NCBI RefSeq assembly: GCF_014493765.1
Contig: NZ_JACTVJ010000001.1
Span: forward strand, 1-64,000
Reading direction: 5' to 3'
Origin: Streptomyces polyasparticus
GTDB taxonomy: Bacteria; Actinomycetota; Actinomycetes; Streptomycetales; Streptomycetaceae
Length of the DNA stretch: 64,000 nucleotides
The notes beneath the pieces were generated by a model that worked only from the letters and a program-made list of their open reading frames with translations, did not search any database and was not told where the DNA came from. The translations under genes were made by a program, and so were the position numbers. Of the stretch, positions 17,901 to 31,089 are shown piece by piece; position 1 is the stretch's first letter, and every line of letters starts with the position of its first letter.

Positions 17901-20900
17901 GTGTCCGGAGTGATGACGGCGTGGGTGACGTCGTCGGAGCACTCGGTCGGCCCGTAGGCGTTGACGAGCGGGATGTGCGGCGCAAGGGCCACCCACTCGC
18001 GCGCCAGGTCCGCGGGAAGCGCCTCACCGGTCACCAACAGGTGCGTCAGCGGAGCGAGTTCGGGCTGCTCCAGGCCGTTGCTCCAGGAGTCGACGGCGGC
18101 GCGGAGCAGGGAGGGGACGACTTCGAGGATGGTGACGTGGTCGGTGGCGACGCGCCCGAAGAGTTCCTGGGGGTCGGCTGCGGTGTCGCGGTCGACGACG
18201 ACCAGCCGGCCGCCGGTGACGAGCGGGGAGAGCATCTGCCATACGGAGATGTCGAAGGTGACGGGGGCGTTGTGGACGACCACGTCATCGGAGGTCAGGC
18301 CGAGGTCGTCGACCTTGGCGAGCAGGTGGTTGACCATGCCGGCGCGGTGGACCATCGCGCCCTTCGGCCTGCCCGTGGACCCCGAGGTGAAGATGATGTA
18401 CGCCAGGTCGTCGGCGCCACCGGCCGGCGGGAGCAGTTCGTCGTCCGCCGACCCGTTCCAGCCGACGATCTGCGGGCTGGTCTCCGCGTCGCCGAGAATC
18501 CGCGCGGCCGTATCGGCCTGTCCCGGTCCGACGTAGAGCACATCGGCCCGGCTGTCGCCGAGCAGCGCGGCCGTACGCGCCTGCGGGGCCCGCAGGTCGA
18601 GCGGGACCCAGGCCGCGCCCGCGCCGAGCACCGCGAGGATGCCGGTCACGAACGGGATCCCGGGCTCGCACAGCATCGCCACCCGCGACCCCGGACCCAC
18701 CCCGGCCGCGACCAGGCGACGGCTCAACGCCGAAGCGAGACAGACCAGTTCACCGTACGAGACGGAGCTCTGCGGATCCTGCACCGCGAGCCTCCCCGGC
18801 TCCGCGGCGGCACGCTCCCGCACCCGCTCCACGACCCCGGCGTATGCCTCCTCGACGGCGGTCGCGCCCCATGCCGCGCGCACCGCGGCCGACTCGGCCG
18901 GCAGCAGCACCTCGGCCTCGCCCACCGGGCGGTCCGGAGCGCCGGTCAGGGCCCCGAGCAGATGCGCGAGACGCTCGGCGAAGGACCGTGCGGTCGCCTC
19001 GTCGAACAGGTCGCTGCTGTATTCGAGGACCGCGTCGATCCCGTCCGGAGCGCCCTCGTCCGTGCGCCGCTCGAAGAGCTCGAAGGCCAGGTCGGCCTTC
19101 GCGGTCCCCGTGCCGAGAAGCAGCGGCTCCGACTCCGTGCCGGCCAACTGCACCGCGGAATCAGGAGTGTTGTGCAGGGTGAGCATCGTCTGGAACAGCG
19201 GGTGCCGCGACAGCGACCTGGTGGGCGCGAGCGCGTCCACCAGGGCCTCGAAGGGCAGGTCCTGGTGCGCGTAGGCGGCCAGGTCAGTGGCGCGCACCCG
19301 GTCGAGCAGCTCGCGGAACGTCGGGTTGCCGGACAGGTCCGTCCGCAGCACGAGGGTGTTCACGAACAGGCCGACGAGGTCGTCGAGCGCCGGGTCCGTA
19401 CGGCCCGCGACCGGCGAGCCGAGCGGGATGTCCTCGCCCGCCCCCAGCTTCGACAGCAGGGTGGCGAGCGCGGCCTGCAGCACCATGAACGTGCTCGCGC
19501 CCTGGGCGCGGGCCAGCGCGGCGACCGCCGCGTGCAGGGCGCCGTCGATACGGAACTCCACCTGCCCGCCCCGGTGCGTGGGCGCGGCCGGGCGCGGCCG
19601 GTCGGCCGGCAACTCCAGCTCCTCCGGCAGGCCGTCCAACACCGCGCGCCAGTAAGTGAGTTGCTCATCCGACACGGAGCCGAGCAGCTCGCGCTGCCAC
19701 AGCGTGTAGTCCGCGTACTGCACCGGCAGCGGCGACCACGCCGGGGCCTCGCCCGCGCGCCGTGCCTCGTACGCCCGCGCCAGATCGGTGCCGAGCGGAC
19801 CGACCGACCAGCCGTCGGCCGCGATGTGGTGCACCACGAGCAGCAGGACGTGCTCCTCGTCCGAGAGACGGAACAGCTCGGCTCGCAGCGGCAGTTCCGC
19901 GGCCAGGTCGAAGCCGCGCCGCGCCGCCGCCCGTACGGCCTCCTCGCTCAGTACGGAGACCGGCAGATCCACGCGTACGGCAGCGGCGTCCACGATCTCC
20001 TGGCGCGGGCGGCCGTCCGTGTCCGGGTAGCGGGTGCGCAGCGCTTCGTGGCGTACGACGACATCGCGCACCGCGGCCCGCAGCGCGGCGACATCGAGGG
20101 CGCCCTTCAGGCGGACGGCCACCGGGATGTTGTAGGCGGGGTTGTCCGTCTCCAACTGGTCGAGGAACCAGAGGCGTTGCTGGGCGGGGGAGAGGGGGAG
20201 CGGCTCCGGTCGTACGGCCTGCGTCAGGGCCGGCCGGGCCTCGCCGGATGCGGCGTCCGAGCCCGCGACGCGGGCCGCCAGGGCGGCCGGGGTGGGCGCG
20301 TCGAAGACCGCGCGGACCGGCAGTTCGGCGCCGAGCGCCGCCCGGATCCGGCCGGTGAGCCGGGTCGCGAGCAGTGAGTGGCCACCGAGCTCGAAGAAGG
20401 AGTCGTCCGGGCCGGCGGGCCCGGGAAGCCCGAGCACCTCGCCGAACACCTCGCACAGGAGCTGCTCCTGCGCGGTGCGCGGGGTGCGGGCCGCGGTGCG
20501 CGCGCCCTGGGCGGGCGCGGGCAGCAGCTTGCGGTCGACCTTGCCGTTCGCGGTCAGGGGCAGCGCGTCCATCGCCACGTACAGGGCGGGGACCATGTGC
20601 GCGGGCAGGCTCTCGGCCAGGTGTGCGCGCAGCGCGGCCGGGGCGGCCGTACCGACCGTGTAGGCCACCAACTGCATGCCGCCCGGCAGGTCTTCCCGCG
20701 CCAGGACCGTTGCCTGGGACACCTCCGGGTGTGCCGCGAGCGCGGACTCGATCTCGCCGAGCTCGATACGGAAGCCGCGGATCTTGACCTGGTGGTCGGC
20801 CCGTCCGATGTACTCGATCTGACCGTCGGCGCCCCACCGCACCACGTCCCCGGTGCGGTACATCCGGCTGCCCGGCGGACCGAACGGATCGGGCACGAAC

Positions 20901-23362
20901 CGGGTAGCCGTCAGCTCGGGCCGCCCGTGGTAGCCGCGCGCCACCCCGTCACCGGCGATGTACAGCTCGCCGATCGCCCCCGAAGGGGCGGGCCGCAGCG
21001 CGTCGTCGAGCACGTACACCTGTGTGTTGGCGATGGGCCGGCCGATCGGCGGCACCCCCGGACGCGTGCCGTCCAGGATGGCGGCGGTGGACCAGATGGT
21101 GGTCTCGGTGGGCCCGTAGACGTTGGTGACCTCACGGGACGCGGCACGCAGCGCGTCGGCGAGCGGCTCGCCGACGGCCTCGCCGCCGATCAGCACCCGC
21201 AGGGCGGCCAGGCTCTCCGGGTGCTCGGTGACCAGGGCGTGCCACAGGGTCGGCGTGGCCTGCATCACGGTGGCGTCGCTGCCGGTGATCAGGGCGGCGA
21301 GCGCGGCCGGGTCCCGCACGGTGTCGCGCTCGGCGAGGACCAGTTCCGCGCCCGTGAGCAGCGGCACGAAGATCTCCAGGTTGGAGATGTCGAAGCCGAA
21401 CGTGGTGACGGAGAGGAAGCGGTCGGCGCCGTCGATACGGAACCGCTCGGCCATGTCGTGCACGAGGTTGATCAGCGCGCCCTGCGGGACCACGACCCCC
21501 TTGGGGCGGCCGGTCGAGCCGGAGGTGTAGATCGTGTACGCGGTCTCCAGGGGGTCCGGGTCCACGGTGACCACGGGCCCGGTGGGCCGCTGCGCGAGCA
21601 GTTCGCCCGCGGTGTCCAGGGCCAGGTGCTCCCGTGCGGTGACCGAGGGCAGCGCGGCCGCGACGGCGGTCGTGGTGACGACGAGCGCGGGGTCCGCGTC
21701 GTCGAGCATGTAGCCGATGCGGTCGGCCGGATAGTCCGGGTCGAGCGGCAGATAGCCGGCGCCGGCCTTCACGACGGCGAGGGTCGCGACGATCAGGTCC
21801 GTCGAGCGGGGCAGGGCGAGGGCCACCAGGGCGCCCGGCCCGGCGCCGCGCGCCACCAGCTCGTGTGCGAGCCGGTCGGCACGCTCGTGCAGCGCGGCGT
21901 AGCTCAGGCGCTCGGCGCCGCAGCGCAGCGCGGGCGCGTCCGGCGTGGCCGCGGCGAGCGCCTCCAGCTGCTCGCGCAGAGCGTGGCGCGGGTAGGCGCG
22001 GGCCGTGTCGTTGTACGAGCCGAGCAGGGTCGCCCGCTCCTCGTCGCTCAGCAACTCGAGCTGCGAAAGCGGCAGTTCCGCCGTCTCGGGCAGAGTCTCC
22101 AGGAGTCGGAGCACCCGCCCGGCGAGAGCCGCGGCCTCCTCGGCGGTGACCAGGTCCGGCGCGTGGTCGAGCCGCAGGGTCAGCTGCTCGCCCGGCAGGA
22201 CGAGCAGCGACAGCGGGTAGTGCGTGGCGTCGCGGCCCTTGATGCCCGCGACCGTCAGACCGGGCACGGCCGTGCGCAGGGCGTCCGCGTCGAGCGGATA
22301 GTTCTCGAAGATCATCACGGTGTCGAACAGCTCGCCGTGTCCCGCGTCCTGCTGGATCCGGGAAAGGCCCAGGTGCTGATGCGGAAGCAGGGCGGTGTGC
22401 TGCTCCTGCGCCGCCTTCACCACGTCCGCGAGGGAGTGCGATGCGGGCGCCTGAAGCCGTACGGGAAGGGTGTTGATGAACAGGCCGACCATCGACTCGA
22501 CACCCGGTATCTCCGGCGGACGACCCGAGGTCGTGGTGCCGAACACCAGGTCGTCCCGCCCAGTCAGGGCGCCGAGCACCACGGCCCACACACCCTGGAG
22601 CACGCTGGACAGGGTCACGCCCTGCGCACGCGCCCACGCGGTCAGACGCGCGGTCGCCCCGGCGTCGAGCCGGGCGATGTGCTGTTCGGGCAGCACCGGC
22701 GCACGGCCGGGCGGCGCGGACACGAGCCGGGTGGGCTCCTCCAGGCCGGAGAGCAGCTCGCGGTAGGCGGCCGCGGCGGCCTGCGCGTCCTGCCGGTTGA
22801 GCCAGGACAGATAGCTCTTGTACGAGGTGACGGCGGGCAGTACGGAGGCGTCGCCGCCGGCCGCGTACGCGGTGAACAGCTCGGACAGGAGCAGGGGCAT
22901 CGACCAGCCGTCGAGCAGGATGTGGTGGCAGGTGACCAGCAGCCGGTGGCGGTCCGTGCCCGTGGCGATGAGCGTGAAGCGGATCAGCGGCGGCCGGCCC
23001 ACGTCGAACGGCTCGGTGCGGTCACGGTCGGTCAGTGCGTCAGGATCCTCCGCGGCGTCCAACTCCCGCCAGGGAACGGGCACTTCGCGCGGGATCAGCT
23101 GGACCGGCTGCCCGTTTTTGCGGTAGCGGAAGCCCGCCCGCAGATTCGGGTGCCGGGCAAGGACGCCCGCCGCGGCGGCCTTCAGGGCGCCGCGGTCCAG
23201 CGGCCCTTCGAGGTCCAGGACGAGCTGGACCGCGTACACGTCGAGTTCCTGCCGGTCGTACACGGCGTGGAACAGCAGGCCCTCCTGCAGCGGTGTCAGC
23301 GGCAGTACGTCGCTGAGGCCCCCCGTCGCCTGCGCTTTCCCCTTGGGTGCGGTCGTACTCAT
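14921..23362 (-). CDS. NRPS2: C-A(Gly)-T-C-A(Dap-like)-T-E-TE
   Basis: 2813 residues from ATG 23362, which overlaps the NRPS3 stop by 4 bases. The first C domain (HHILLDG) begins [17 protein letters not shown], like domains that accept from an upstream E-ending protein. A1 pocket reads D-I-L-Q-L-G-V-I-W-K, a glycine-type code. Carrier LGGHS. The second C has HHIAADG. A2 pocket reads D-I-W-E-L-T-A-D-D-K; Glu and two Asp suit a diamino acid. Carrier LGGDS, then an epimerisation domain ([16 protein letters not shown]). The C-terminal thioesterase has GWSFGG (Ser about 2640) and SDHDG (His about 2789). It should add Gly and D-Dap and release the chain by hydrolysis or cyclisation. Domain edges are approximate. 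Confidence 0.95.
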   Translation of the reverse strand: MSTTAPKGKAQATGGLSDVLPLTPLQEGLLFHAVYDRQELDVYAVQLVLDLEGPLDRGALKAAAAGVLARHPNLRAGFRYRKNGQPVQLIPREVPVPWRELDAAEDPDALTDRDRTEPFDVGRPPLIRFTLIATGTDRHRLLVTCHHILLDGWSMPLLLSELFTAYAAGGDASVLPAVTSYKSYLSWLNRQDAQAAAAAYRELLSGLEEPTRLVSAPPGRAPVLPEQHIARLDAGATARLTAWARAQGVTLSSVLQGVWAVVLGALTGRDDLVFGTTTSGRPPEIPGVESMVGLFINTLPVRLQAPASHSLADVVKAAQEQHTALLPHQHLGLSRIQQDAGHGELFDTVMIFENYPLDADALRTAVPGLTVAGIKGRDATHYPLSLLVLPGEQLTLRLDHAPDLVTAEEAAALAGRVLRLLETLPETAELPLSQLELLSDEERATLLGSYNDTARAYPRHALREQLEALAAATPDAPALRCGAERLSYAALHERADRLAHELVARGAGPGALVALALPRSTDLIVATLAVVKAGAGYLPLDPDYPADRIGYMLDDADPALVVTTTAVAAALPSVTAREHLALDTAGELLAQRPTGPVVTVDPDPLETAYTIYTSGSTGRPKGVVVPQGALINLVHDMAERFRIDGADRFLSVTTFGFDISNLEIFVPLLTGAELVLAERDTVRDPAALAALITGSDATVMQATPTLWHALVTEHPESLAALRVLIGGEAVGEPLADALRAASREVTNVYGPTETTIWSTAAILDGTRPGVPPIGRPIANTQVYVLDDALRPAPSGAIGELYIAGDGVARGYHGRPELTATRFVPDPFGPPGSRMYRTGDVVRWGADGQIEYIGRADHQVKIRGFRIELGEIESALAAHPEVSQATVLAREDLPGGMQLVAYTVGTAAPAALRAHLAESLPAHMVPALYVAMDALPLTANGKVDRKLLPAPAQGARTAARTPRTAQEQLLCEVFGEVLGLPGPAGPDDSFFELGGHSLLATRLTGRIRAALGAELPVRAVFDAPTPAALAARVAGSDAASGEARPALTQAVRPEPLPLSPAQQRLWFLDQLETDNPAYNIPVAVRLKGALDVAALRAAVRDVVVRHEALRTRYPDTDGRPRQEIVDAAAVRVDLPVSVLSEEAVRAAARRGFDLAAELPLRAELFRLSDEEHVLLLVVHHIAADGWSVGPLGTDLARAYEARRAGEAPAWSPLPVQYADYTLWQRELLGSVSDEQLTYWRAVLDGLPEELELPADRPRPAAPTHRGGQVEFRIDGALHAAVAALARAQGASTFMVLQAALATLLSKLGAGEDIPLGSPVAGRTDPALDDLVGLFVNTLVLRTDLSGNPTFRELLDRVRATDLAAYAHQDLPFEALVDALAPTRSLSRHPLFQTMLTLHNTPDSAVQLAGTESEPLLLGTGTAKADLAFELFERRTDEGAPDGIDAVLEYSSDLFDEATARSFAERLAHLLGALTGAPDRPVGEAEVLLPAESAAVRAAWGATAVEEAYAGVVERVRERAAAEPGRLAVQDPQSSVSYGELVCLASALSRRLVAAGVGPGSRVAMLCEPGIPFVTGILAVLGAGAAWVPLDLRAPQARTAALLGDSRADVLYVGPGQADTAARILGDAETSPQIVGWNGSADDELLPPAGGADDLAYIIFTSGSTGRPKGAMVHRAGMVNHLLAKVDDLGLTSDDVVVHNAPVTFDISVWQMLSPLVTGGRLVVVDRDTAADPQELFGRVATDHVTILEVVPSLLRAAVDSWSNGLEQPELAPLTHLLVTGEALPADLAREWVALAPHIPLVNAYGPTECSDDVTHAVITPDTPLGTRAPIGHPVRNTRLYVLDPALQPVPAGTPGELYVAGVGVGHGYLDDPGKTAVTYVADPHATVPGTRMYRTGDRVRQRPDGQLEFLERTDHQVKIRGHRIELGEIETALRALPGITDAAAAVHHGRLVGYLIGTTDDAKSALSSVLPDYMVPGAFLTLDALPLTPNGKVDRKALPEPAPEAVATGPARLPRTDTERALCEIFATVLGLPSIGIDDSFFDLGGDSIRSIEVVAGARRAGLRVTAADVFTHKSVAALAAAVGEAEPAEIAGTDDGVGELALLPVMFRLLEEGGPVDGFNQSVVLTTPTDLSLERLTGALRQVVDHHDALRARLTGHGPGDWRLVISEPGAVPVAPLVTRIDASHRAYEDEALLRRAVAAQAEAARDRLAPRDAVTLQAVWIDRGDSRPGRLILMLHHLVVDGVSWRVLLPDLLTAYEHPGTALDPVGTSLRHWSKLLHSQATARARELPYWKQLLSRKEQPVGARALDPGRDTYATARTLRLTLAAEHTAPLLEQAPAAFQAGINDVLLAGLDLAVAEWRGRSLLVEVETHGREQVHPGIDLSRTVGWFTGTHPVLLRAAALGPEQSVKEMHEQLTALPDHGLGHGILRHLGEGPAPLPAANPQLGFNYLGRFASMEAYGGGWAAAPESREAFAATSGGMPLGHSIEVDALVEDGPDGPELVANWTWAGKVLEPEDAEALADGWFRALRTLAERAGELAVPPGAERPALLVEAFEPLLPIRPDGSRAPLFFLHGGVGLSWPYLGLVEHLAKEFPVYGFQASGIVTEAPLPSSIAEMAQEYVGRILEIQPNGPYYLIGWSFGGLLAHAAATRLEALGHRVAFLANLDSYPVPEPDGIPDDRALLAKILEYCGYDAAAFAGGEPTLSEVLELFRRDANPLAGLDERQLARLLRIVRNHAVLSAEFTPERFGGDVLFLSAAHDRDEQSPTIAEWEPYIGGRISHHSIASDHDGMMRPEPQRAIGRIIAEHLERTQ

Positions 23363-26300
23363 CCTTCGGTCCCCCACTCGTGTGCGAACTCGTTCTCGAA
23401 CTCGTCGATCTCGTCCTGCTCGAGGCCCTCGACAAGCCCCAGGTCCGAGGGTGTGAAACCGCCGGCGTCGGGCCGTGCGGCATGTGCGGACAGCGCCTTC
23501 AGCGCCCGGAACCAGCCGTGCGCGATCGCCTCGGCGTCGGCGTCGGCTACGGTGCGCCCGGCCCATGCCCACTCGGCGACCAGGCGCGGGCCGTCGGAGC
23601 GGTCCTCGGTGCGCGCGTTGACCCCGAGCGCGTGCGGCAGCGGCATACCGGGGTCGGTGCCGGCCGCGACGTCCAGGGACTCGGGCGTGAGCTGCCAGTC
23701 GGCGGGCTCCGAAAGAGCCATCCGGCCCAGGTAGTTGAAGCCCAGCTGCGGCGCCGGATACGCGCCGAGCACCGGCGCCGTGTCCGGGCCGAGGCGGCTC
23801 AGCAGACCGTGTCCGATGCCGTGGTCGGGCACCCGGCGCAGCTGCTCCTTGACCTCCTTGAGTGCCTGGCCGAGTGCGGGACCACCCGCATGGACCTCGT
23901 CCCAGTCGCACAGGCCCACGTCCAGGCGGACCGGGTGCGTACTGGTGAACCAGCCGACCGTGCGCGTCAGATCGACGCCGGGCACCACCGCCTCGCGCCC
24001 ATGGCCTTCGAGGTCGACGAGCACGTCCTGCGCCTCGCCGCGCCCGCGCCGCCAGTCGGCGACGGCCAGCGCGAGCGCCGTCAGGAGCACGTCGTTGATC
24101 TCCGCGTGGAAGGCGGCGGGGACGGAGGTGAGCAGCTCGGCGGTGTACTCGGCGGGCAGTTCGAGGCGCAGCCGGTGCGCGGTGCCCATCGTGTCGAGCG
24201 CCGGGTCGAGCGGACGCGCGCCGATCAGCGGGTCGCCCGGCGCCAGCATCTCCTGCCACAGCGGCAGTTCGGCCCGGCGTTCGTCCTGTACGGCCTCCTC
24301 GTGCAGCAGGTGCGCCCACTGCCGGAAGGAGGTGCCCACCGGAGTGAGGGGCCGCTGCGGGTGCTCGTACGCCTGCGCCAGATCCGGGAGCAGGATCCGC
24401 CAGGACACCCCGTCCACGACCAGGTGGTGCAGCGTGAGCAGCAGCCTGCCGGGCCGGCCGGCGCCGGCGTCGAACCAGACGGCCCGCAGCACATCGCCCT
24501 CGCGGGGCGCCAGTTCACCGCGGGCGGCCTCGGCCTCCTGGCGCAGGGGAGAGGCCGGATCGCCGGGGGCCGCCACCCTGCGCAGCACGTCCTCGGCCCG
24601 CACCGCACCGGCCTCGCGGATGCCTTCGCCGCTCCAGCGCAGCACGTCGTGGTGGTCGAGCAGCGTCTGCAGCGCGGCCGCGATCCGCTCGTACGAGGCA
24701 TCGGCGGGCGTCCGCACCACCGCGGCCTGGTGGAAGCCGTCGGTCGGCCCGGGGATCGCATCGAACCAGGCGGTGATCGGTGTGGCCGGCACTGGACCGG
24801 TGCCCTCGCCCACACCCACCGTCTCGACCTGTCCGGCGGCTGCGGCGGCGAGCGCCAGGCCCTGCGGTGTGCGGTGCACGAACACGTCCTGCGCGGTGAT
24901 CGCCAGGCCGAACTCACGTGCTTTGCCGACCAGTTGGATGGAGCTGATGCTGTCGCCGCCGAGGTCGAAGAAGCTCGCGTCCGCACCCGCCGACTCCAGG
25001 CCGAGCACCTCCGCGAATGCCCGGCACAGCGCAGCTTCCCGCTCGTTCGCGGGGGCGAGGCCCGCCGCGACCGCGGTGTAGTCGGGCGCGGGCAGGGCGC
25101 GGCGGTCCAGCTTGCCGTTGCCCGTGAGCGGCAGCGCGTCGAGGGCGACGACGGCGCTCGGCACCATGTGTTCGGGCAGTTCCGCGGCGAGCTGCGCGCG
25201 GATCTCCCGTACGTCGGCGTGCGCGCCGGCGGCGACCACGTACGCGACGAGCCGCTTGTCCCCGGGCCGGTCCTCACGGACGATCACCGCGGCCCTGGCG
25301 ATGTCGTCCCGTGCGAGCAGCACGCCCTCGATCTCGCCCGGTTCGATACGGAAGCCGCGCAGCTTCACCTGGTCGTCGACGCGGCCCACGTAGTCGAGGC
25401 TGCCGTCGGCGTTCCAGCGCACCAGGTCGCCCGAGCGGTACATCCGGCCGCCCGGCGCGGTCGCGAACGGGTCGGCGAGGAAACGGTTCGCGGTCAGCCC
25501 GGGCCGCCGCAGATAGCCGCGGGCCAGCTGGTCGCCGCCGATGTACAGCTCGCCGGTGACGCCCGGCGCCACCGGACGCAGCCGCGCGTCCAGGACGTAG
25601 AGACGGGTGTTGTGCAGCGGGGAGCCGATGGGCGGCTTGACCGCACCGGACAGGGGCTCGCTGATGCTGGCACAGACGGTGGCCTCCGTCGGCCCGTACG
25701 CGTTGCGCATCACCCGTCCGCGGGAGAACCGCTCCACCAGCTCCGGCGGACAGGCCTCGCCGGCCACGACCAGCTGTACGCCCTCGGGCATCGGCCGGTC
25801 GTCGGGCCAGGCGGACAGGACGGTCGGCGGCAGGCAGACCATGGTGGTGCCGGTGCGCTCGACGAGCTCGGCGAGGGGTTCGCCGGGACCGCGCTCCTCG
25901 GCCGTCGACAGGACCATCGTGGCGCCCGAGAGCAGACCGATGGCCAGCTCCCAGGTCGCGGCGTCGAAGCTGTACGAGGCGAACTGCAGCCAGCGCGTGG
26001 CGGGTCCGATGCCCATGCGCGGACCCTGGTCGGCCACCATCACGGCCACCGTGCGGTGTTCCACGACGACGCCCTTGGGGCGGCCGGTGGACCCGGAGGT
26101 GTAGATCACGTACGCGGGGTCGCGCACGGTCAGCGGCCGGGTCCGGTCGGCGTCGGTCAGGGCGCGGGCGGGCCTGGCCGCGACCGCGGCGCGTACCTCA
26201 GGGTCGTCGAGCAGCAGCAGGGGCGCCGCCGAGGCGTCGAGGCCCACCGACTCGGCGGCCGTCGTCAGGGCGAGTGCGGGACGGGCGTCCTCGAGCATGT

Positions 26301-29300
26301 ACGCGATGCGGTCCCGCGGGTACGCGGCGTCGATCGGCAGATACGCGGCGCCCGCCTTCAGGACGGCGAGCAGCGCGACGACCATCTCCGGCGAGCGGGG
26401 AAGCAGCAGCGCGACGAGGTCGCCGGGGCCGGTGCCGCGTGCGGCCAGCTCGTGGGCGAGTCGGTTCGCGCGGGCGTCCAACTCGGCGTACGACAGGACC
26501 TGTTCGCCGAACTGAAGGGCCGGGTGTTCAGGCTGCGCGGCCGCCCTGGCCGCGTACAGCTCGTGCACCGGGGCCACGTCCACGTGCTGCACGGGACCGG
26601 CCCACTCGCCGAGGATGCGCTCCCGCTCGGCCGGCAGCAGGGGGTCGACACGGCCGAGCGGGAGGTCGGGATCGCCGGTCAGGACACCGACGAGATGGGC
26701 GAACCGGTCGGCGAAGGACCGTGCCGTGGCCTGGTCGAACAGATCGCTGCTGTACTCGAGGACCGCGTCGATCCCGGCCGGCGCCCCGTCGGGGCCCTGC
26801 CGCTCCGTGAGCTCGAAGGCCAGATCCAGCTTGGCGGTGCCGGTGCGCACGGGGACGGTCTCGACCTCGAGGCCGGGCAGGGCGAGCTCGGTGGAGGCGT
26901 TGTTCTGCAGCACCAGCATGGTCTGGAACAGCGGCTGCCTCGACAGCGACCTGCTGGGCGCGAGCGCGTCGACCAGCGCCTCGAAGGGCAGGTCCTGGTG
27001 CGTGTACGCCGCCAGATCGCTCGTACGGACCCGGTCGAGCAGCTCGCGGAAGGTCGGGTCGCCGGAGAGATCGGTGCGCAGTACCAGCGTGTTGACGAAG
27101 AAGCCGACCAGCTCGTCGAGCGCCGGGTCGGTACGTCCCGCGACCGGTGAGCCGAGCGGAATGTCCTCGCCCGCCCCGAGACTCGACAGGAGGGTGGCGA
27201 GCATGGCCTGCAGCACCATGAACGTGCTCGCACCCTGGGTGCGCGCGAGTTCGGCGACCGCCGCGTGCAGCTCGCCGTCGACATGGAACTCGACGGTGGC
27301 GCCGCGGTGGCTGGGCACGGTGGGCCGCGGACGGTCGTACGGCAGCTCCAGCTCCTCCGGGATGCCCTCCAACACCTCGCGCCAGTAGGCGAGTTGTTCC
27401 TCCGACACGGTGTCGAGCAGCTCGCGCTGCCACAGCGTGTAGTCCGCGTACTGCACCGGCAGCGGCGCCCAGTCGGGGGCACCGCCCGACCGCCGCAGCG
27501 CGTAGGCCTCGGCGAGATCGCGGGCCAGCGGTGCCACGGACCAGCCGTCGGATGCGATGTGGTGCAGGACGAGCAGCAGCACGTGCTCGTCGTCGGCCAG
27601 CTTGAACAGCTCGGTGCGCAGCGGCAGTTCGGCCGCCAGGTCGAACCCGCGGGAAGCGGCGGCGGTCAGCCGTTCGGGCAGCGCCTCACGGGAGGTGCCG
27701 GTGACGGGCAGGCCCAGGTGCGCCTCGCCGGTCGGCACGACCCGCTGGCGGGGCCGGCCGCCGTCGTCGGGGAAGACGGTGCGCAGGCTCTCGTGGCGGG
27801 CCAGGACGTCGCCGAGCGCACGGTGCAGCGCGTCGACGTCGAGCGCGCCGGACAGCCGTACGGCGAACGGCAGATGATAGGTGGCGGAACCGTTCTCCAG
27901 CTGGTTCAGGAACCACAGACGCTGCTGGGCGGGGGAGAGCGGCAGTTCGGCCGGGCGCTCGGCGGCCGCGGTCAGCGCGGGCCGCACCGCGGCGGCCGCG
28001 TCGTCCAGGCGGGTCGCGAGTTCGGCCACCGTGGGCGCCTGGAAGAACGTACGGATGGAGACCTCGGCGCCGAGCCGGGCCCGGATCCGGGACGCGACCT
28101 TGGTGGCAAGGAGCGAGTGGCCGCCGAGGTCGAAGAAGCTGTCGTCGATGCCGACGGCCGGCAGCCCGAGCACCTCCGCGAAGATCTCGCACAGTGCCTG
28201 CTCGCGGGCGTTGCGCGCCGGAAGCAGTCCGGAAGCGGCAGTCGACGGGTCGGGCACGGGCAGCGCCTTGCGGTCGACCTTGCCGTTGGGGGTGAGCGGC
28301 AGCGCGTCCAGGGTGACGAAGGTGCTGGGCACCATGTATCCGGGCAGCGTGGCGCCGAGCGCGGTGCGGGCGTCCGGGGTGGCGCCGATGAGGTAGCCGA
28401 CGAGGCGTCCGTGGTGGACGGCGGCCGCCGCGTCGGTGATGCCGGGGAGCCGGCGCAGTGCGGTTTCGATCTCGCCGAGTTCGATGCGGTGGCCGCGGAT
28501 CTTGACCTGGTGGTCGGTGCGCTCCAGGAACTCCAGCTGGCCGTCGGGGCGTTGGCGCACCCGGTCGCCGGTGCGGTACATACGGGCGCCCGCTTCGAGG
28601 GCGAACGGATCGGCCAGGAACGTGACGGCGGTCTTGCCGGGGTCGTCGAGGTACCCGTGCCCGACGCCGGCACCGGCGACGTACAGCTCGCCAGGGGTGC
28701 CGGGGGGCACCGGCTGCAGCGCCGCATCCAGCACGTACAGGCGGGTGTTGCGCACCGGGTGCCCGATCGGCGCGCGGGAGCCGATGTCGCTGCCCGCGTG
28801 GATGACGGCGTGGGTGACGTCGTCGGAGCACTCGGTCGGCCCGTAGGCGTTCACCAGGGGGATGACCGGCTCGATCTCGCCCCAGGTCACGGCGAGATCG
28901 GCGGGCAGCGCCTCGCCTGTGACCATCAGGGAACGCAGCCCGTCGAGCGAGGGCCGGGGCGTGCCCGCCTGCCAGGAGTCGACGGCCGCGCGGAGCAGGG
29001 AGGGGACGACTTCGAGGATGGTGACGCCGTCGGTGGTGACGCGTCCGAAGAGTTCCTGGGGGTCGGCCGCGGTCTCGCCGTCGACGACGACCAGCCGGCC
29101 GCCGGTGACGAGGGGGCAGAGCATCTGCCATACGGAGATGTCGAAGGTGACGGGGGCGTTGTGGACGACCACGTCATCGGAGGTCAGGCCGAGGTCGTCG
29201 ACCTTGGCGAGCAGGTGGTTGACCATGCCGGCGCGGTGCACCATCGCGCCCTTCGGCCTGCCCGTGGACCCCGAGGTGAAGATGATGTACGCCAGGTCGT

Positions 29301-31089
29301 CGGCGCCACCGGCCGGGGCGGCCAACTCGTCGTCCGCCGACCCGTCCCAGGCGACCACCGTCGGCGCGTGGGACGCGGCGGCCAGGATCTCGGCGGCGGT
29401 GTCCGTGTGCCCCGGTCCGACGTAGAGCACATCGGCCCGGCTGTCGCCGAGCAGCGCGGCTGTACGCGCCTGCGGGGCCCGCAGGTCGAGCGGGACCCAG
29501 GCGGCGCCCGCGCCGAGCACGGCGAGGATGCCGGTCACGAACGGGATCCCGGGCTCGCAGAGCATCGCCACCCGCGACCCCGGGCCGACCCCGGCCGCGA
29601 CCAGGCGACGGCTCAACGCCGAAGCGAGACGGACCAGTTCACCGTACGAGACAGAGCCCTGCGGATCCTGAACCGCAGTCTTCGCGGGCTCGTCGACGGC
29701 CAGTGCCCGAACACGTTCCACCACCCCGGCGTATGCCTCGTCGATCGCGGTGGCGTTCCACCCCGCGCGTACCGTCTCCGACTCGGCGGGAAGGAGCACG
29801 TCCAGCCGGTCGACCACCGCCTGAGGACCCGCCTCGGCCAGCGTCCGCAGCCAGCCGAACAGGCGGCGCTGGTGGAGCTCGAGCTCCTGCTGCGTATAAC
29901 GCGAGGGGTTGGCGTCCAGGCGGACCGCGTAGCCCTCCTCGGCGGAGTCGAGGTAGATGATCTGCAGGTCCTCGACCGGTCCGGTCGACAGGTTGTGCAG
30001 CAACCCGGTGCACTCGCCGAAGGCGTAGTCGAAGCCCGATTCGAGGACGTTGACGGTGGGGCCGAGCGAGCGGCCCGCGTCTCCGGTGAAGCCGAGGTCG
30101 CGGCGGATGCGGTCGCCCCGGTAGTTCTGGTGGCGCAGGGTGGAGCGCAGCTCAACAGCGCTGTCGCGCAGGAAGTCGGCGACGGTACGGCCGGGCAGCA
30201 CCTGCACGGGATGCGGGACGAAGTTCGCGCGCATCCCGGGGACCGCCCGGGCGGCCGCGGTGGCGCGGGCCGGCACCGCGAGGGTGAGCAGGGCACGGTC
30301 CACACCGGCGGCGCGCTGGACGTACGCACCGGTCGCGGCGATCAGGAGCGTCTGCCAGGTGATACGGGAGTCCCAGGCCAGCGCGCGCAGACGCTCGACC
30401 GTGTCCGAGGGCAGCACGGCCTCGCACCGCAGCGAGCCGCGGGCCGGGCCGCCGGGCCGCTGGGAGAGGCTGACCGGCTCCGGCTGCTCCTCGAACCGGG
30501 AACGCCAGAACGCCTTCTCCTTCGCGTACTTGGCGGTCTGGGCGAACGCGGCCTCGTCGTCGGTGAGGGTCTGCGGCTCGGGGAAGGCGCCCTCGGCGTC
30601 CGGGTCCGTGTACAGCGCGGCGAGCCGGTTGTAGATGAGGACGCGGCTGAACCCGTCGACCAGGATGTGGTTGACCCGTATGTAGAACAGCGCATGCTCG
30701 GGGCCGAGCCGGAGCAGCACCGAACGCAGCGTGCCCGCGGTCAGATCCGGCGGCGTGAGCAGGTCCTCCCGCATGAACGCCTCGGCGGCTTCCCGGGGTT
30801 GAGGCTCCTGGGACAGATCCAGCGTCTCCACGGGGAAGTCCCCGGCAGGGGCGAGCTCCTGGCGGGGCTCGCCGTCGTGCTCGGTGAAGCGGGCGCGCAG
30901 GGTGCCGGCCTCCCGCAGCACCCCCTGCCAGGCGGCCGTGAACCGCGCTGTGTCCAAAGGACCGCGCAGCTCCAGGAAGTCGCCCATGGTGAAGACGGGG
31001 TTGCCCGGGTCGGCCTGCTGCCCGTACCACATCTCGCGCTGAGCGGCGGAGAGCGGCAGCTGCTGCCGTGCAGGGGGTGTGGGGATCAT
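23359..31089 (-). CDS. NRPS3: starter C-A(Dap-like)-T-C-A(aromatic-like)-T-E
   Basis: 2576 residues, ATG 31089 overlapping the SbnA stop by 4 bases. The first C domain carries NHILVDG (140-146): the catalytic second His is kept but the first is Asn. It resembles EntF-type starter domains, including PTVNVLE and [11 protein letters not shown]1 pocket: D-I-W-E-M-T-A-D-D-K (diamino acid). Carrier LGGHS. Second C: HHIASDG. A2 pocket: D-A-W-C-V-A-A-V-C-K, near Phe/Trp/Tyr codes but with Cys at position 278. Carrier LGGDS, then an E domain ([10 protein letters not shown]). The end is an acidic helix ([16 protein letters not shown]), a likely docking element for NRPS2. It should build acyl-Dap-D-aromatic and pass it on. 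Confidence 0.95.
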   Translation of the reverse strand: MIPTPPARQQLPLSAAQREMWYGQQADPGNPVFTMGDFLELRGPLDTARFTAAWQGVLREAGTLRARFTEHDGEPRQELAPAGDFPVETLDLSQEPQPREAAEAFMREDLLTPPDLTAGTLRSVLLRLGPEHALFYIRVNHILVDGFSRVLIYNRLAALYTDPDAEGAFPEPQTLTDDEAAFAQTAKYAKEKAFWRSRFEEQPEPVSLSQRPGGPARGSLRCEAVLPSDTVERLRALAWDSRITWQTLLIAATGAYVQRAAGVDRALLTLAVPARATAAARAVPGMRANFVPHPVQVLPGRTVADFLRDSAVELRSTLRHQNYRGDRIRRDLGFTGDAGRSLGPTVNVLESGFDYAFGECTGLLHNLSTGPVEDLQIIYLDSAEEGYAVRLDANPSRYTQQELELHQRRLFGWLRTLAEAGPQAVVDRLDVLLPAESETVRAGWNATAIDEAYAGVVERVRALAVDEPAKTAVQDPQGSVSYGELVRLASALSRRLVAAGVGPGSRVAMLCEPGIPFVTGILAVLGAGAAWVPLDLRAPQARTAALLGDSRADVLYVGPGHTDTAAEILAAASHAPTVVAWDGSADDELAAPAGGADDLAYIIFTSGSTGRPKGAMVHRAGMVNHLLAKVDDLGLTSDDVVVHNAPVTFDISVWQMLCPLVTGGRLVVVDGETAADPQELFGRVTTDGVTILEVVPSLLRAAVDSWQAGTPRPSLDGLRSLMVTGEALPADLAVTWGEIEPVIPLVNAYGPTECSDDVTHAVIHAGSDIGSRAPIGHPVRNTRLYVLDAALQPVPPGTPGELYVAGAGVGHGYLDDPGKTAVTFLADPFALEAGARMYRTGDRVRQRPDGQLEFLERTDHQVKIRGHRIELGEIETALRRLPGITDAAAAVHHGRLVGYLIGATPDARTALGATLPGYMVPSTFVTLDALPLTPNGKVDRKALPVPDPSTAASGLLPARNAREQALCEIFAEVLGLPAVGIDDSFFDLGGHSLLATKVASRIRARLGAEVSIRTFFQAPTVAELATRLDDAAAAVRPALTAAAERPAELPLSPAQQRLWFLNQLENGSATYHLPFAVRLSGALDVDALHRALGDVLARHESLRTVFPDDGGRPRQRVVPTGEAHLGLPVTGTSREALPERLTAAASRGFDLAAELPLRTELFKLADDEHVLLLVLHHIASDGWSVAPLARDLAEAYALRRSGGAPDWAPLPVQYADYTLWQRELLDTVSEEQLAYWREVLEGIPEELELPYDRPRPTVPSHRGATVEFHVDGELHAAVAELARTQGASTFMVLQAMLATLLSSLGAGEDIPLGSPVAGRTDPALDELVGFFVNTLVLRTDLSGDPTFRELLDRVRTSDLAAYTHQDLPFEALVDALAPSRSLSRQPLFQTMLVLQNNASTELALPGLEVETVPVRTGTAKLDLAFELTERQGPDGAPAGIDAVLEYSSDLFDQATARSFADRFAHLVGVLTGDPDLPLGRVDPLLPAERERILGEWAGPVQHVDVAPVHELYAARAAAQPEHPALQFGEQVLSYAELDARANRLAHELAARGTGPGDLVALLLPRSPEMVVALLAVLKAGAAYLPIDAAYPRDRIAYMLEDARPALALTTAAESVGLDASAAPLLLLDDPEVRAAVAARPARALTDADRTRPLTVRDPAYVIYTSGSTGRPKGVVVEHRTVAVMVADQGPRMGIGPATRWLQFASYSFDAATWELAIGLLSGATMVLSTAEERGPGEPLAELVERTGTTMVCLPPTVLSAWPDDRPMPEGVQLVVAGEACPPELVERFSRGRVMRNAYGPTEATVCASISEPLSGAVKPPIGSPLHNTRLYVLDARLRPVAPGVTGELYIGGDQLARGYLRRPGLTANRFLADPFATAPGGRMYRSGDLVRWNADGSLDYVGRVDDQVKLRGFRIEPGEIEGVLLARDDIARAAVIVREDRPGDKRLVAYVVAAGAHADVREIRAQLAAELPEHMVPSAVVALDALPLTGNGKLDRRALPAPDYTAVAAGLAPANEREAALCRAFAEVLGLESAGADASFFDLGGDSISSIQLVGKAREFGLAITAQDVFVHRTPQGLALAAAAAGQVETVGVGEGTGPVPATPITAWFDAIPGPTDGFHQAAVVRTPADASYERIAAALQTLLDHHDVLRWSGEGIREAGAVRAEDVLRRVAAPGDPASPLRQEAEAARGELAPREGDVLRAVWFDAGAGRPGRLLLTLHHLVVDGVSWRILLPDLAQAYEHPQRPLTPVGTSFRQWAHLLHEEAVQDERRAELPLWQEMLAPGDPLIGARPLDPALDTMGTAHRLRLELPAEYTAELLTSVPAAFHAEINDVLLTALALAVADWRRGRGEAQDVLVDLEGHGREAVVPGVDLTRTVGWFTSTHPVRLDVGLCDWDEVHAGGPALGQALKEVKEQLRRVPDHGIGHGLLSRLGPDTAPVLGAYPAPQLGFNYLGRMALSEPADWQLTPESLDVAAGTDPGMPLPHALGVNARTEDRSDGPRLVAEWAWAGRTVADADAEAIAHGWFRALKALSAHAARPDAGGFTPSDLGLVEGLEQDEIDEFENEFAHEWGTEG

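Noticed and set aside
16070-20377. Very long open frame (1435 codons) on the plus strand opposite NRPS2; similar ones at 20378-23734, 23347-27150 and 27265-31161
   Set aside because: They mirror the high-GC codon pattern of the minus-strand NRPS genes, are rich in Arg/Gly/Ala and lack any domain or ribosome site.
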